This document shows, piece by piece, positions 7,015 through 7,319 of a stretch of 7,319 nucleotides of DNA (positions within the stretch are counted from its first letter, which is position 1; each line of letters starts with the position of its first letter). The position numbers and the translations under genes are program-made. Origin of the DNA: DATAYF01 sp036272735 (GTDB lineage: Bacteria > Chloroflexota > Ktedonobacteria > Ktedonobacterales > Ktedonobacteraceae); assembly GCA_036272735.1 (NCBI GenBank), contig DATAYF010000552.1, positions 1-7,319 of the forward strand. Direction: 5' to 3'. The notes beneath the pieces are model-generated. The model worked only from the letters and a program-made list of their open reading frames with translations, did not search any database and was not told the origin of the DNA.

Positions 7015-7136
7015 CATTTGCCCCACCTCGGTGGGCATGAGTATATGATTAGCGATAAACGGCATCAATCTCCTGGCACATACCAACTCCACCATCGACA
7101 TGCTGAAGTCGTTACTTGTTGAGAATCGGTTCTGCA

Positions 7137-7166
7137 TTGCATGCGTAGCAGACAATAGGTTATAAT
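7137..7166 (+). promoter_or_regulatory. Promoter-like TTGCAT-18-TATAAT sequence
   Basis: TTGCAT (7137-7142), an 18-bp spacer and a consensus TATAAT (7161-7166) sit in AT-rich intergenic DNA. The predicted start is near 7173, only about 30 nt before a terminator-like hairpin, so it would drive either a very short RNA or an attenuated transcript. Chance occurrence is possible because the area is AT-rich. Confidence 0.35.
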
Positions 7167-7201
7167 AATAAACATACAATTATAGCACGCTATTTTGAGA
7201 T

Positions 7202-7252
7202 AAAAGTAGGCCTTTGCTGCTGATCTATTCGAGCTGGCAAAGGCTTACTTTT
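7202..7252. terminator. Bidirectional intrinsic terminator
   Basis: AAAAGTAGGCCTTTGC (7202-7217) pairs with GCAAAGGCTTACTTTT (7237-7252) over 16 positions with one G-U wobble, around a 19-nt loop. A and T tracts at the stem base give terminator character on both strands. It probably ends the LuxR transcript 188 nt downstream of its stop codon, and perhaps a convergent gene beyond the window. Confidence 0.7.
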
Positions 7253-7319
7253 GTCCAATCTTGGTGAATGGTGTATACCTACTGACCTCGACAGAAGCAA
7301 GTAAAGAGTGCTAGGCTAG

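Larger units (their letters stand above)
7015..7319. other. Intergenic tail, no gene seen
   Basis: No supported coding region is visible on either strand. It contains a short GC-rich hairpin without a T run (7020-7036), a promoter-like pair (7137-7166) and a strong A/T-tailed hairpin (7202-7252). The composition is clearly more AT-rich than the LuxR gene. Confidence 0.6.

Noticed and set aside
7020..7036. GC-rich hairpin as the LuxR gene terminator
   Set aside because: The stem is bulged with a very small loop and no T run follows; the hairpin at 7202-7252 is a better candidate.

Overview
The window looks like chromosomal DNA from a Ktedonobacteria-type bacterium (Chloroflexota). This is inferred from three things: a soluble multi-PAS histidine kinase with a lengthened dimerisation hairpin, a roughly 900-residue MalT/LAL-type LuxR regulator, and a small coiled-coil protein of the '(M)xTQDERLTALE...LLTQILxRLP' kind that I associate with that group. 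Codon use is moderately GC-rich. No rRNA or tRNA gene was seen.

Layout. Positions 1-358 (minus strand) hold the C-terminal part of a TniB/TnsC-like transposition ATPase. It has no start codon in the window, has two stops just upstream of its open frame, and runs off the left edge, so it looks like a transposon relic. Positions 359-756 hold a perfect 13-bp hairpin (400-436) and a possible transposon end near 749 with degenerate internal repeats. Positions 757-1005 are a cluster of palindromic elements: one complete 125-bp copy, a second hairpin, and another left arm. Positions 1355-3592 encode a four-PAS soluble histidine kinase. A second complete copy of the palindromic element (3613-3738) follows immediately and ends against a T6 run, so it probably contributes to transcription termination. 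Positions 3870-4130 encode an 86-residue coiled-coil protein with its own good promoter and intrinsic terminator. Positions 4303-7014 encode the MalT/LAL-type regulator. The right end (7015-7319) has no gene; it holds a promoter-like TTGCAT-18-TATAAT sequence and a 16-bp hairpin that could terminate transcription in both directions.

How it fits together. The three intact genes all point rightwards, but each appears to be its own transcription unit, separated by repeats or terminators. The kinase has no adjacent response regulator and the LuxR protein has no obvious adjacent target, so both are probably orphan signalling genes. The most unusual content is the palindromic repeat family. Two copies 2.9 kb apart are about 86% identical over their 99-nt core and carry compensatory stem changes plus a conserved loop-to-flank complementarity that could form a pseudoknot.
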